A DNA stretch of 64,000 nt. It comes from Zygaena filipendulae (Eukaryota > Arthropoda > Insecta > Lepidoptera > Zygaenidae). Location: contig OU015659.1 of the NCBI GenBank assembly GCA_907165275.2, positions 1,344,501 to 1,408,500 on the forward strand, given 5' to 3'. The notes beneath the pieces were generated by a model. That model made no database searches. It was given only the letters and a program-made list of their open reading frames with translations, and was not told the origin of the DNA. Of this stretch, positions 10,886 to 20,454 are shown one piece after another; position 1 is the first letter of the stretch; each line of letters begins with the position of its first letter. The translations under genes were made by a program, and so were the position numbers.

Positions 10886-11043
10886 CTAGCTGTGCCCCGC
10901 GGTTTAACAAGCGGTAATTTCGGAGTTCCCGCGGGAATTCCGGGATAAAAAGTAACCTATGTCCTTCTCTGTACCCTTGACAACGTGCATGCCAAATTTC
11001 ATCCAAATCCGTTCAGCAGTTTTTGCGTGATTGAGTAAACGTA
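10886..11043 (-). mobile_element. Helitron-like element, Hel-A type
   Basis: It starts CTAGCTGTGCCCCGCGG and runs through CCTATGTCCTTCTCTGTACC and CCAAATCCGTTCAGCAG. The 5' TC end is replaced by other sequence near 11043. Confidence 0.65.
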
Positions 11044-11049
11044 TGCGAG

Positions 11050-11388
11050 GATAAGAGCTCGAAAGCGCATTTTCATCCGACTTGCTTCAAATTTATAGTC
11101 ACTGCTCAGCTCCTATGTGTTTTAGCGATATGTTATACACCTAGCCTATAACCTGCCCAGGAGTATGGACTACAATCGTACCAAGTTTGTTTAAAATCCC
11201 TTCTGTAGTTTTTGACCCATACGTGCACATACAGACTGACAGACAGACAGACAGACAGACAAAAAATATACTGATTGCATTTTTGGCCTTAGTATCGACC
11301 ACCATTCATCCTCCAATATTAATTTTGAATATATTTTCAATGTACAGAATTGACCTCTCTACAGTTTTATTATAAGTATAGATTATTG
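11050..11388 (-). repeat. Hel-C-like dispersed repeat with (GACA)n
   Basis: It carries an ACAG microsatellite at about 11230-11262, then TTTTGGCCTTAGTATCGACC and TATTTTCAATGTACAGAAT. The last block is shared with the Hel-C elements at 38356, 47810 and 60893. A 16-bp palindrome (TACATTGTACAATGTA) lies at its right edge, 11389-11404. Confidence 0.45.
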
Positions 11389-11554
11389 TACATTGTACAA
11401 TGTACTGTAGCGGAGGTATTACGAGCAGGTAGGTATTAAACTCACATTTGCTGTAGAAATGGAATTTTGGAAGTGATTTATTGTTAAAAACTTAGCGCTA
11501 TATATACAGAAAACCTTAAAACTAACAACCAATCAAAAACACAACATTAAATAT

Positions 11555-11800
11555 TTACAACCAAACAACCAATGGGAAATCGCACATTAAATGGCGGACA
11601 GATTCGAGCGAGATGCTAGTTTCTAGAATTTCATAGTCTCCTCTCGTCGCACACTCGCACCGCGCATGCGCGGGGTGCGCGGCGCGGAGGACGCGGGCGG
11701 CGCGCGCGCAGGAGCTCAGTCCGCCGCGTCTCAAGCGCCAGTCGCCATCGATCGTTGAGAGCGCAAGGCCGCGCGTCTCGCGCCGGACCGCGAATCGTGG
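11555..11800. promoter_or_regulatory. CpG-rich patch, candidate promoter or exon
   Basis: The stretch 11640-11800 is very rich in C, G and CpG, in sharp contrast to the AT-rich surroundings. It holds the palindrome CGCGCATGCGCG (11661-11672), which matches the recognition site of NRF1 / Drosophila erect wing. A CCAAT box-like ACCAATGGG lies at about 11569. Minus-strand frames of up to 87 codons cross the patch but are compositional by-products. No TATA box or transcript start was identified. Confidence 0.35.
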
Positions 11801-12490
11801 ATGTGCGTGTGGTGCCATACAGGTGTCTCCGACCGAGTAGTTCCATGGTGCTTGATGGTGTACAACAGCGTCGCAAGATCCAGGCGATTAAAAACGGCTC
11901 TTTTCAGGGCCACTCTTTCCATTTTGATGTACTGCCTGATCTTGCTTGCGTAGTTACTTCAGTGAGTGTGACCCAGGAACGTGACGTCGCTTGACTGTTC
12001 CTTCGAATCTCCAGCGAGGTCGTCTTTTTCAAGATTGCTCCTCGCACTTTCATCTGTCTGGAATTCGTTGGAATTGAGTCAGCTAGGCAATAAAGAATAA
12101 CATAACAAGTTGTCCGTGTCCTGTTTCTTTCTTGTGATTTGATAATAAGGTGATTCCACTGTGTATGTTATTTCTCTCTTGCTCCTTCAACCTTCCTGAT
12201 CCTTAATCCAATTCCCCGGTAAAGGTATGTTACGTACACGGTTTGGTAATGGTAGGTACATGGAGGTAAACCGCTGTGAAGTATGTAAGTATTTTCGTAA
12301 GTATTTCTGTGCTCATGTGCAAGGTGTGCACAGTACCATGTACACGTTACATGTTACTCATGTAAGCATAAATTATATCGAGGGTTTAATAAATCCCTCG
12401 TTTAATCCTTACACCCTGGTATATATCCGTCAATTCTCCTCAAATATCCGTCTCGAAGGCTAATCGGGATAATGCTAGTATGCTAGTAAC
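11800..12490. other. Moderate-GC intergenic DNA, no gene recognised
   Basis: It follows the CpG-rich patch. A plus-strand frame of 79 codons (11755-11994) has no recognisable motif. AATAAAG occurs at about 12090. It could be an untranslated exon downstream of the patch, but nothing proves this. Confidence 0.25.
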
Positions 12491-12494
12491 TATA

Positions 12495-12989
12495 CACACC
12501 GGCAGAATTAGCGGAACATAAAAAGGCAGAGTATAGAAATAATTACGTACATATATTAAATAATAATAATTAGACGTGAAGTAATAAATTATTATACATC
12601 TTTTAACACTTTAAAAGTTTGTAATTAAATTATTAAATTTTATTTAAAATAATTAAAAAAAACATTCTCCAATTTGTGGGCACACAAATAATGTTGCAAA
12701 TTAAAGATTACTGTGATTTTAACACTAAATAAATGAACGATTAATAACGTGTGTTTCCCCTTCGTGATTCAACTTTTATTTGCAACATTGTCTGTGTTCT
12801 CACAAACTAAAGATTTTTTTTTTTAATTTTGATTACTTTTAATAAAATTTAACTAAAAACTTCTTAAAGTCGATGTTAAAAGATGTATATTAGTTTATTA
12901 CTTCATGCCTGATAATAATTTGTTTTAATATATATACGTAATTATTTCTATACTCTGCCTTTTTATGTTCCGCTAATTCTGCCGGTGTG
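12495..12989. mobile_element. Fold-back MITE, TA-flanked
   Basis: The ends CACACCGGCAGAATTAGC and its exact reverse complement form perfect terminal repeats of about 55 bp. Similarity between the arms continues with gaps for about 190 bp, including GTAATAAA, ACATCTTTTAAC and AATGTTGCAAAT. TA lies directly outside both ends (12493-12494 and 12990-12991), which fits a Tc1/mariner-type target duplication. It has no coding capacity and must have been moved by an enzyme encoded elsewhere. Confidence 0.8.
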
Positions 12990-12999
12990 TATATATATA

Positions 13000-13836
13000 A
13001 TTACATTTAGGAAGACCTTTATGCACATGTTTTCTGTTTTGCGTGAGCGGAATCGGTCCTCTGTCGCCTCCATGCTCGACGTGGGGAGATGATATAGGGG
13101 ACTTTCGTAACAAAAACTGTCATTAGTCGGTTGTAAATAGGTACCTTTTGTAGAACCAAAGGTGGAGTGGACATAAATATTGTATTTTAGTGGGCTTGTT
13201 TATTGAACAAATATGTAATGTATAATGTGGCGCAAGCACAAACTACTTAGAGATACTACCGTAACAAGTATATACTACCGTAACAAGTATTGAGGTTCGA
13301 TTTCTCATCGCATAAATATCAAATTGAACATCTTACCGTATAAATAAAGCCATTTGAAAAAGATAGTATACCTACGCAAAAGTTATATATTATATTTCAA
13401 AGGAATAACAAGACAAGAGAACATAATTTTTTATTATATAAATATATAATATATAAATATTGAAACGTTTTTTAATATTTAAATATGAGACGTGTGTCTT
13501 CTCTTTATGAAATACAAAAGAGTTTTAACATTTATAAATACATGTAATAACGTTCAATAACGTTCATAAAGCTAGATAAGTAGGTATCTTTTTAATTTAT
13601 ACCTACTTATTTTCATGCGGATTCAATACTAACATATTAATTAATCAGGTTATTTATTTGTAAAATAACAATATTTCATTAATTCTTATTTAGTACTTAT
13701 AAATATTTCTTATGAATTTAGTAATTAATCTTGGTTAATAAAAATCTTTATTATGTTTTAAGAAAATCTTAAAGATTACATTAGCTTAGTTTTATAATAA
13801 TTAAATGGAAATCTGTTATGTTGTTATAATTATGTT
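13000..13836. other. AT-rich intergenic DNA
   Basis: No gene seen. A short direct duplication, ACTACCGTAACAAGTAT, occurs twice around 13255-13290. Confidence 0.3.
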
Positions 13837-13837
13837 A

Positions 13838-14509
13838 CTAGCTGTGCCCCGCGGTTTCACCCACGATAATTTCGGACTTCCTGCGGAAATTATCCTACCG
13901 TCGCTATTGTATTAAAATATCACTTTCTTGTCAGTAGTTTTGTAAGACATAAGTCTGGTTGTGGTTGTATTGTCTCGAGTCTTGCCATGTTTGTTTGCTC
14001 AAAGTTTTGCGATTTCTAGATTTACATATTTATGTGACATTGCTTGGTTAATTGTAAATGTAAATTTCTGTTTTTGATGTTCCATTATAATAATAATAAT
14101 AATAATAATCCACTTCACAACACACCCCAAAAATACCCTATGTCCTTCTCTGTACCCCTGACAACGTGCATGCCAAATTTCATCCACATCCGTTAAGCCG
14201 TTTTTGCGTGATTGAGTAACAAACATCCAAATGGACGCAGATAAGCAATAACATGTTAACCCACAAAATTAAGTTATTGATACAGAACGTTTTATTGAGA
14301 ATTAGAGAACGTTTTTTAATTATGTGTTTACCTTATTACATTGTTTAATTATGTAACAAAATGTTAAACATAAAAAAATGTTGACACAAAATGGCGCTTT
14401 AATTTTAAAACACGAATTTATTGAAAATTTCCCCAGTGTTGGTTAACATACTATTGCAATGTCCAAATATCCAAACATCCACACTTTCAGATTTATAATA
14501 TAAGTAGGA
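13838..14509 (-). mobile_element. Helitron-like element with two nested insertions
   Basis: The outer element starts CTAGCTGTGCCCCGCGG at 13838 and ends TAAGTAGGA at 14509. Its body is broken at about 13893-14125 by unrelated DNA that includes a (TAA)n run, and again at 14233-14464 by an M236 MITE. Joining the flanks restores the usual AACATCCAAAT-ATCCAAACATCC order of this subfamily. Confidence 0.7.
14233..14464. mobile_element. M236 MITE copy 1
   Basis: It starts GGACGCAGATAAGCAATA and ends in TGTCC, with AAAT directly repeated on both sides. It lies inside the Helitron at 13838-14509, so the 4-bp duplication can be checked against uninterrupted copies. About 8 bases of the distal inverted repeat are deleted. 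Confidence 0.85.
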
Positions 14510-14689
14510 TATGTTGTTATGTTTTGCATATAACTAGTTATAATATACGAGTTGATAAGCTATCATTGCATTTTACCATTCGATTACATTTTTCGAAACA
14601 TCCCCATTATGCCAGTGTAGGTATACATATATCAGTCGAAAGCACAGACTTTAAACATTCATTATTAAACCACGCACCGCGGTACTTGA

Positions 14690-14915
14690 ACCACAGAACA
14701 AAAAATAACAGATAGAAGGGACATCAACTTAGTTTAGCATGAAAACAAATGAAAATACATAGACATAGACATAGACATGTACTTTATTTGGCATCAACTT
14801 CAAAATACCTTAAATAGTCCATAATGCGATGCCCATAAACGGGTGATTTTCGCACACAAAACTATTCATCACGCACTAAAACATTCATTCACGTAAAGAA
14901 ATGTATTAAACGCTT
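14690..14915. repeat. Dispersed repeat, same family as 53868-54035
   Basis: Two blocks, AGATAGAAGGGACA...CAACTTAGTTTAG and TCGCACACAAAACTATTCATC, match 53890-53990 in order. The copy is split by a LINE-type tail at about 14758-14830 (repeated AGACAT followed by GTACTTTATTTGGCATC). Confidence 0.45.
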
Positions 14916-14983
14916 TTTGGTTATGTTTTAACTTAAGCAGTCGCTGTTTTCAAAATTCACAGTTTTGGAAATATCGTGGTGAA

Positions 14984-15186
14984 TCCTTACTAATATTATA
15001 AACGCGAAAGTCTGTATGTATGGATGGATGTTTGTTACTCTTTCACGCAAAAACTACTGGATGGATTTAAATGAAACTCTACAATAATATAGCTTATACA
15101 TCAGATTAACACATAGAGTACTTTTATCCCGGAATTCCCGCAGGAACTCTGAAATTAACGCGGGTGAAACCGTGGGGCATAACTAG
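14984..15186 (+). mobile_element. Helitron-like element, Hel-A type, near complete
   Basis: It starts TCCTTACTAATATTATAAA and ends GGGGCATAACTAG behind the hairpin GCGGGTGAAACCGTGG. It belongs to the same sub-branch as 41602, 56800 and 58386 (shared TTACAATAATATAGCTTATA). Confidence 0.75.
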
Positions 15187-15194
15187 TAATAAAT

Positions 15195-15430
15195 GGACAT
15201 AGATAAGCAATAGTGTGTTAACCCACACTGGAGAAATTTTGAGTAAATCGTGTTTTAAAATTATAGCGCCATTTTGTGTCAACATTTTTTTATGTTCAAC
15301 ATATTGTTACATATTTAAACAATGTAATAAGGTAAACACATAATTAAAAAACGTTTTCTAGCTCGCAATAAATCGTTCTGTATCAATAACTCAATTTTGT
15401 GGGTTAACATGTTATTGCTTATCTGCGTCC
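15195..15430. mobile_element. M236 MITE copy 2, full length
   Basis: It is 236 bp, starts GGACATAGATAAGCAATA and ends TTATCTGCGTCC. AAAT is repeated directly on both sides. It lies 8 bp beyond the end of a Helitron. Confidence 0.9.
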
Positions 15431-15445
15431 AAATATACTTGAGAT

Positions 15446-15530
15446 GGCAGCAAAAGAAGTTTGGGGCAAGTTAGACCTTTGCAACCGTGGTGCGCCTACA
15501 TATCCTCTCTAGTTAATTTACTTGCTCTGT
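15446..15530 (+). repeat. Short dispersed repeat shared with 54440-54545
   Basis: Both places read AAAAGAAGTTT...GCAA...TGTGG or CCGTGG, then CTCTCTAGTTAATTT and GCTCTGTG or CTCTGTGCTC. The class is unknown. Confidence 0.4.
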
Positions 15531-15897
15531 GACTTGAACTCTATTTCACCGAAAAATATTCCGTCTTAGTGCTGTTTACCTACACCGTAAATTATGAACT
15601 TAACAAGCATTTTACGACTAAACAATTGTTTAATATACCTCATTTAATGGCGGCGGGGAGGTCGTAAACCTTTAATAATGGGCCCCACCTTAATGTAATA
15701 AAAACGCTCTTCGTCGGCCCGAGAGCGACCAAATATGAGCGTGATTAGATATCGCGACACGACGCAAGCGATTCGATTCGAATAATATCATAATAATAAA
15801 TAATTATTAGTATTATGGCAAGAAGAAAAGAAAAAAAACAGAAACGCTTTTTTCAAAAATGTGTACCTACACGCGGATCTTTCTGGCCTAGAAGTGA

Positions 15898-15995
15898 AAC
15901 TTACAAGAAAACAAACATCAAAAAGTTCTCTCTAAAGCTGGAGCGGGCATCACGGTTCCTCTGAGAACTTTTTGCTGTTTGTTTTCTTGTAAGTT
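15898..15995. repeat. 33-bp inverted repeat with one mismatch
   Basis: The arms at 15898-15930 and 15963-15995 (AACTTACAAGAAAACAAAC on the left) differ at one base and enclose 32 bp. GGAGCGGGCAT occurs directly in the spacer and again just after the right arm. Confidence 0.8.
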
Positions 15996-16049
15996 GCATG
16001 CATGGAGCGGGCATGAGGTTCTGATGTTTGAAGTTTGAACCCATGTATT

Positions 16050-16330
16050 TGACGACCCGTTTGGCGCAGAGGTCACCATGCCTGCCCGCTAATCAAGGGG
16101 TTCCGGGTTCGATTCCCGGTGGGGGTGGACTTTGTGTGATGAACACAGGGTTCCATTTTCCAGTCTGGGTGTATTTATATATCTATAGTATAATATATAA
16201 GTGATTCTATGTAGTATATACCACGTTTGCTTCGTTTCCACGACACAAGCTAATAATAGCTTACTGTGGGATCAAGTAGATCTGTGTGTTGTGATGTGGA
16301 TTATTATGGATTATGTCTGCGGTCACTAGC
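16050..16330 (+). repeat. tRNA-derived SINE
   Basis: The head has a Pol III A box (TGGCGCAGAGG, 16062-16072) and a perfect B box (GGTTCGATTCC, 16106-16116) at tRNA spacing. It lacks a paired acceptor stem, so it is not a functional tRNA. A non-tRNA body of about 200 bp follows and ends near GGATTATTATGGATTATG. The right boundary is approximate. Confidence 0.7.
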
Positions 16331-16369
16331 GAAACGTAAACAAAAAAAAACAAATAAATTGAACACTAA

Positions 16370-16680
16370 CTAGCTGTGCCCCGCGGTTTTACCCGCGTGA
16401 GTTTCGGAATTCCCGCAGGAACTAACTAGAATAATTTACTCCTTATAATATCAGCTAATTAGCAGGGAAGGTCCCGCCATAATGGGTCCAACCGTGTCGG
16501 AGATTCACCCGCGTGAGTTTCGGAATCCCCGCAGGAACTCCAAATTGTTTTATTCTTTTTCTCCTCATAATAACAAACACAACAAAAAAATTATTAACGA
16601 AATCGGTCCAGCCATTCACGCGTGAATCGTGATGCCGTGACCAAGGGAAATAGGGATTTTTTTTTATATACATAAAAAAG
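16370..16680 (-). mobile_element. Helitron-like element, Hel-D subfamily
   Basis: The minus-strand counterpart of 2190-2455. The 3' hairpin region occurs twice (about 16378 and 16505), separated by a segment containing TCAGCTAATTAGCAG. The terminal CTAG is at 16370-16373. Confidence 0.65.
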
Positions 16681-16739
16681 ATATTATATAATAGTCGAAT
16701 TAAAATAAAAGTCGAAGTGATTGTGCACGACTGTTATTT

Positions 16740-16975
16740 GGACATAGATAAGCAATAGTGTGTTAACCCACAATGGAGAAGTTTTGAGTAAATCGTGTTT
16801 TAAAATTATAGCGCCATTTTGTGTCAACATTTTTTTATGTTCAACATATTGTTACATATTTAAACAATGTAATAAGGTAAACATATTATTAAAAAACGTT
16901 CCCTAACTCTCAATAAATCGTTGAGAAGCAATAACTTAATTTTGTGGGTTAACATGTTATTGCTTATCTGCGTCC
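16740..16975. mobile_element. M236 MITE copy 3, full length
   Basis: 236 bp, GGACATAGATAAGCAATA to CTGCGTCC, flanked by ATTT on both sides. Confidence 0.9.
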
Positions 16976-16979
16976 ATTT

Positions 16980-17485
16980 AAAAAACCCTCTTTCGTGCAG
17001 AGCAAGAAAACTTTAGCTCATTGTTTTAATGCAACAAAGACTACGCTACGCTAATGAGGTGAAACTTTTAAGTTTTCTTGCCGTTTTAGGACGTTTGAAT
17101 ACGAAGATCGAAACGACTCATCTGTTTTCATGGCCTCTTGGTTATTTCAATTATAAAAAAAAAACTTTGAGTATTGCCTACAAAAGTTGAAATGTATGTG
17201 TTTACAGTCGTGTTCTATAAAGTTTTAAGATAAGATCGTATTTACGTTTTTAAAAGTATCATATCACGTTACTCGATGCAAATTTTCATGCGAAATATCT
17301 TATAACAGCTCCGTAAATCTTATTTCATGACAGTTAAGATTACATTCGGCTTGTTTAACTGTAATATAAAAATCTCATAATATTAGGTGTCGATGACGAA
17401 GTTCTTGGTTGTGTTAATTTAAGTCTAAACGCCTCGGATTAGAGTTGAATATTGTATGACTGTTGTGTTCCCTGAGGGAAATTGG
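16980..17485. other. Unique-looking intergenic DNA
   Basis: No gene or local repeat family was recognised. It leads into the candidate promoter at 17492. Confidence 0.3.
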
Positions 17486-17491
17486 GATGCT

Positions 17492-17527
17492 TATAAATCG
17501 CGCACGTCACTGCTGGACGCCAGTTCC
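17492..17527 (+). promoter_or_regulatory. Candidate TATA/initiator core promoter
   Basis: TATAAAT begins at 17492 in a GC-rich context (ATAAATCGCGCACG). An initiator-like CCAGTT has its A at 17522, 30 bp downstream of the first T. The first ATG after it (17599) closes after eight codons just before a hAT-like end. No product can be named. Confidence 0.3.
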
Positions 17528-17624
17528 CGGTTCATTTTCCAAAACTTACCTAAAGTGATAACAAAGTTGGTCGAAGTAATATTTGATTACTTCGAGCTAT
17601 GAACTTTATTGATGTGGCATCATA

Positions 17625-17680
17625 GGCGTAGCCAGGGGGGGCAAGGTGGGCAATGCCCACAATAGAACTAAGAAACTTTT
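17625..17680. repeat. hAT-like terminal fragment
   Basis: ATAGGCGTAGCCAGGGGGGG followed by CAAGGTGGGCAATGCCC resembles a hAT-type end. A related end in the opposite orientation occurs at 42345-42392. The partner terminus was not found. Confidence 0.4.
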
Positions 17681-17839
17681 TGGTGGAAGTTTGCATGGTA
17701 ATGTGCATCATATATTTTTTTTAGTTTTATCATTCTCTTATTTTAGAAGTTATATCACTATCACTTTGGAAGTGTCTCTCGGGCAAACTATTTAGTTTAG
17801 AAAAAAATGTTTTTTTGTATAAAAATCTTAATGCGGCTC

Positions 17840-17996
17840 ACAACATTTAAGTTTACCAAGTTTCAACAGTATAGTTCTTATAGTTTCGGAAAAAAGTGGC
17901 TGTGACATCAGACGGACAGACAGACAGACAGACAGATAGACATGACGAATCCGTAAGGGTTCCGTTTTTTGCCATTCGGCTACGGAACCCTAAAAA
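17840..17996 (+). repeat. Dispersed repeat 3' part with (GACA)n
   Basis: It contains GACGGACAGACAGACAGACA and ends GGCTACGGAACCCTAAAAA, the same terminal type as the repeat at 7183-7664. Confidence 0.5.
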
Positions 17997-18442
17997 CAAT
18001 CTCTCTTCTCTTCTAATAGCACAAAATAGAATAGGTGGGAACTTGTCTGAATTTTGAGAACCATTTATCAACAACTCTATGACCGTTCATGATTGTTTCT
18101 ACATATATCAAATTGCCACATCCATGATCTCTATTGACTTTTGAAATGTAGAATCTACAAAGTTACATAGATCTCATGTCGTACATAATTTCATGTCCAT
18201 ATCCTAACAAGTACAACGTATGTAGAGCGTATATGTAACATGTACCAAGGCAAAATATTATTTGCGGGTGGGTGAATATTATGCAACTTATTTGAAGGCA
18301 AAATTAATGATGCGAATGAACCACCCCGGTATAACTAGATTATGGAACCAGTAAGATGGAATTTCTGTTCAAACTATACGAGAGTGTAAAATTTTAATGT
18401 GCCTCTAGATTTGTTATGTTCACAGCAAAATTTAACAGCATA

Positions 18443-18650
18443 GCACTAGGTGCTCCCCGAGACTTCGCTCGCTTGTATTTCGAAATATCTTCGTAAACTC
18501 TAGAATAAAAGTCAGCCTATAGGTTAATTCAAGGAATATCAATTCCAAATTTCGTTACAGTCCCTCCGGCCGTTTTAGAGTTAGAGCAACAAATATACCC
18601 ACACACACACACGCACACACAAACTTTCGTAATCAATATAATATTATTAA
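18443..18650 (-). mobile_element. Helitron-like element, divergent, with (AC)n
   Basis: It reads CTAGGTGCTCCCCGAGAC at the left, then GTCAGCCTATAGGTTAATTC and CGGCCGTTTTAGAGTTAGAG. An AC microsatellite lies at about 18599-18621. A second divergent piece continues to about 18830. Confidence 0.4.
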
Positions 18651-18932
18651 CTATTTCCTACGGATTGACTTGAATTATTTAAGGAGTACCTGCGGTAATT
18701 GCCGGAAATCCGTTCTTAGCTAACGTCTCCTGTCTATCTACCTGCATGGCAAAATCCGGCTTCATAGGTCAAGTTTTCGAGATTCATGTTTAGTCAGTGT
18801 GTCAGTGACCTTTTGTTTTTAAATATAGATGTGATAATGTTTTATTCACCAATCAATTTTCCCTCCCTCTTTCATTCCCACTCTCTCACTCACTTTTAAA
18901 CTTAATTTTTTTTAACAACCACTGCTTCATCT

Positions 18933-19342
18933 ATAAACAAATTTTTAACAAAAAAATTAAAACCGACTTCCAAAAACACAAAACTAATAAAAAGCTAAAA
19001 ATAACAAAATATCGAATTAATCCAAATGACAAAAACACGCGTAATATTATTATTGGTTTGTGCTACCACTGATCGGTTTGAATTCGGTGACAAGCCCGCT
19101 GGTGTCTGCCCACTTGGGTTATGCTCACGAAGAGCTGGTGGCGGGAGTCGACTTAGCCCATCTACCCTCCATATTTGGCTTGTCACCGACTTCATACCGA
19201 TCAGTGGTAGCACAAACCAATAATAATATTACGCGTGTTTTTGTCGTTTGGATTAATTCGATATTTTGTTATTTTTAGCTTTTTATTAGTTTTGTGTTTT
19301 TGGAAGTTGGTTTTAATTTTCTTGTTAAAAATTTGTTTATTT
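18933..19342. mobile_element. Large fold-back element, about 97% identical arms
   Basis: The left arm (18933-19096) and right arm (19177-19342) are near-exact reverse complements; I count four mismatches in the inner 137 bp. They enclose 80 bp. The arms begin near AACCGACTTCCAAAAA, a terminal sequence also seen at 20165-20187 and 32347. Small frames on both strands (62-72 codons) only reflect the symmetry. Confidence 0.85.
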
Positions 19343-19432
19343 CTTGCTTTTTAGTGAGTCGGTTTGTAATTTATCTAAGTTACAATAGCCTAATGTCAAC
19401 TGCTCATAACCTTATACAATATATTGCTTTTC

Positions 19433-20187
19433 CCGATGCAGGGTCGTTAATTTTTGAGGAGTTCTGCTGGTACACCACCATCAGTTCCACTTCACCATAT
19501 ACATTGTGACGAACATAAATTGTTTAGAAACCACATTAAAGTTAACGAATCGGAATCTGTGAAATACCTATTATTTAGTAAGTTCCGATGACCATCTGTG
19601 GTCTTCATCATCAGTTCCACTTCTTCAAATTTTACTTTCCGAAAGCAAATAAACGATTTACTATAAAAAATACAAAAATCGCTATAGGTGTACCTGTAAT
19701 TTTTGAAGAGTTCCCTCGATTACTCCAAGATTCCATCATCAGATCTCGACTTGGTGACAATGGAATCAATTTGGGAGTATCCCCTTTCAAACAAAAAAGC
19801 AATTTTCGAAATCGCTCCAATCGGAACCCGTGAAATACGTATTATTGTTGAGTAGTTCCGATGACCATCTGTGGTCTTCATCATCAGTTCCACTTCTTCA
19901 AATTTTGCTTTTCAAAAGCAAATGAACGATTTACTATCAAAAATACCCAAATCGCTATAGGTGTGCCTATAATTTTTGAAGAGTTCCCTCGATTTCTCCA
20001 AGTTCCCATCATCAGATCCCGACTTGGTGGCAATGGGACCTAATTGGGAGTATACACTTTCAAACAAAAAAAAATTTTCGAAATCGGTCCAACCGTCTTC
20101 GAGTAATCGGTGAACATACATAAAAAAAAAAAAAAAAAACATACATACAATCGAACATAGAACCTCCTCCTTTTTGGAAGTCGGTTA
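19433..20187. repeat. Tandem 273-bp repeat, two good copies and one partial
   Basis: Copies start AGTTCCGATGACCATCTG at 19581 and again at 19854. Each includes AATTTTTGAAGAGTTCCCTC and CATCATCAGATC. A diverged partial unit precedes them from about 19433. The run ends with a poly-A stretch and CTCCTCCTTTTTGGAAGTCGG. It carries no gene. Confidence 0.75.
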
Positions 20188-20248
20188 AAAATGTCAAATA
20201 CTTACGGGCAAGTAGATAAAATTGCGAACAGAAACATCTGAAGCATAA

Positions 20249-20257
20249 GAAGGTACG
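20249..20257. repeat. Left target-site duplication of the Jockey-type LINE
   Basis: GAAGGTACG here is repeated exactly at 25039-25047. Both lie where base composition switches between AT-rich flank and GC-rich element. Confidence 0.5.
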
Positions 20258-20271
20258 CGTGGGCCTTCTCT

Positions 20272-20298
20272 TGCTGCCTCCCCGAAGGGGAGGCAGCA
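20272..20298 (-). terminator. Strong hairpin near the LINE 3' end
   Basis: TGCTGCCTCCCC and GGGGAGGCAGCA pair perfectly around GAA, 14 bp from the inferred 3' end of the LINE. A structured 3' end is what some LINE reverse transcriptases recognise, so this is a candidate recognition stem-loop rather than a bacterial-type terminator. Confidence 0.6.
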
Positions 20299-20345
20299 GA
20301 GGTAACTGCGTCGGGGCAGAGCCCCCTGCAGTGGGTAATCCTGCG

Positions 20346-20444
20346 CTGTCCGCCACTACGGACAGGAACTGGGGGGCGGTCTAAGGACCGCGTGGATCGT
20401 CGGGGCGGGGCCGACGCCGCCCGTCAGGGCGGCGTCCAGGCCCC
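20346..20444 (-). other. Hairpin cluster in the LINE 3' UTR
   Basis: Three further stem-loops occur: CTGTCCG/CGGACAG (20346-20365), GCGGTC/GACCGC (20376-20391) and GACGCCGCCC/GGGCGGCGTC with loop GTCA (20413-20436). The last is extended by GGGGCC/GGCCCC on the outside to 20407-20444. Confidence 0.6.
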
Positions 20445-20454
20445 GTCAGCCAAG

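Noticed and set aside
11555..11922. Overlapping minus-strand frames in the CpG-rich patch
   Set aside because: High GC removes stop codons in all phases. The Arg/Ala-rich products have no recognisable domain.
16050..16125. Functional tRNA gene
   Set aside because: The A and B boxes are present but the acceptor stem does not pair and no T run follows, so it is a SINE head.
18995..19278. Similar 72-codon frames on both strands
   Set aside because: They arise from the two arms of the fold-back element.
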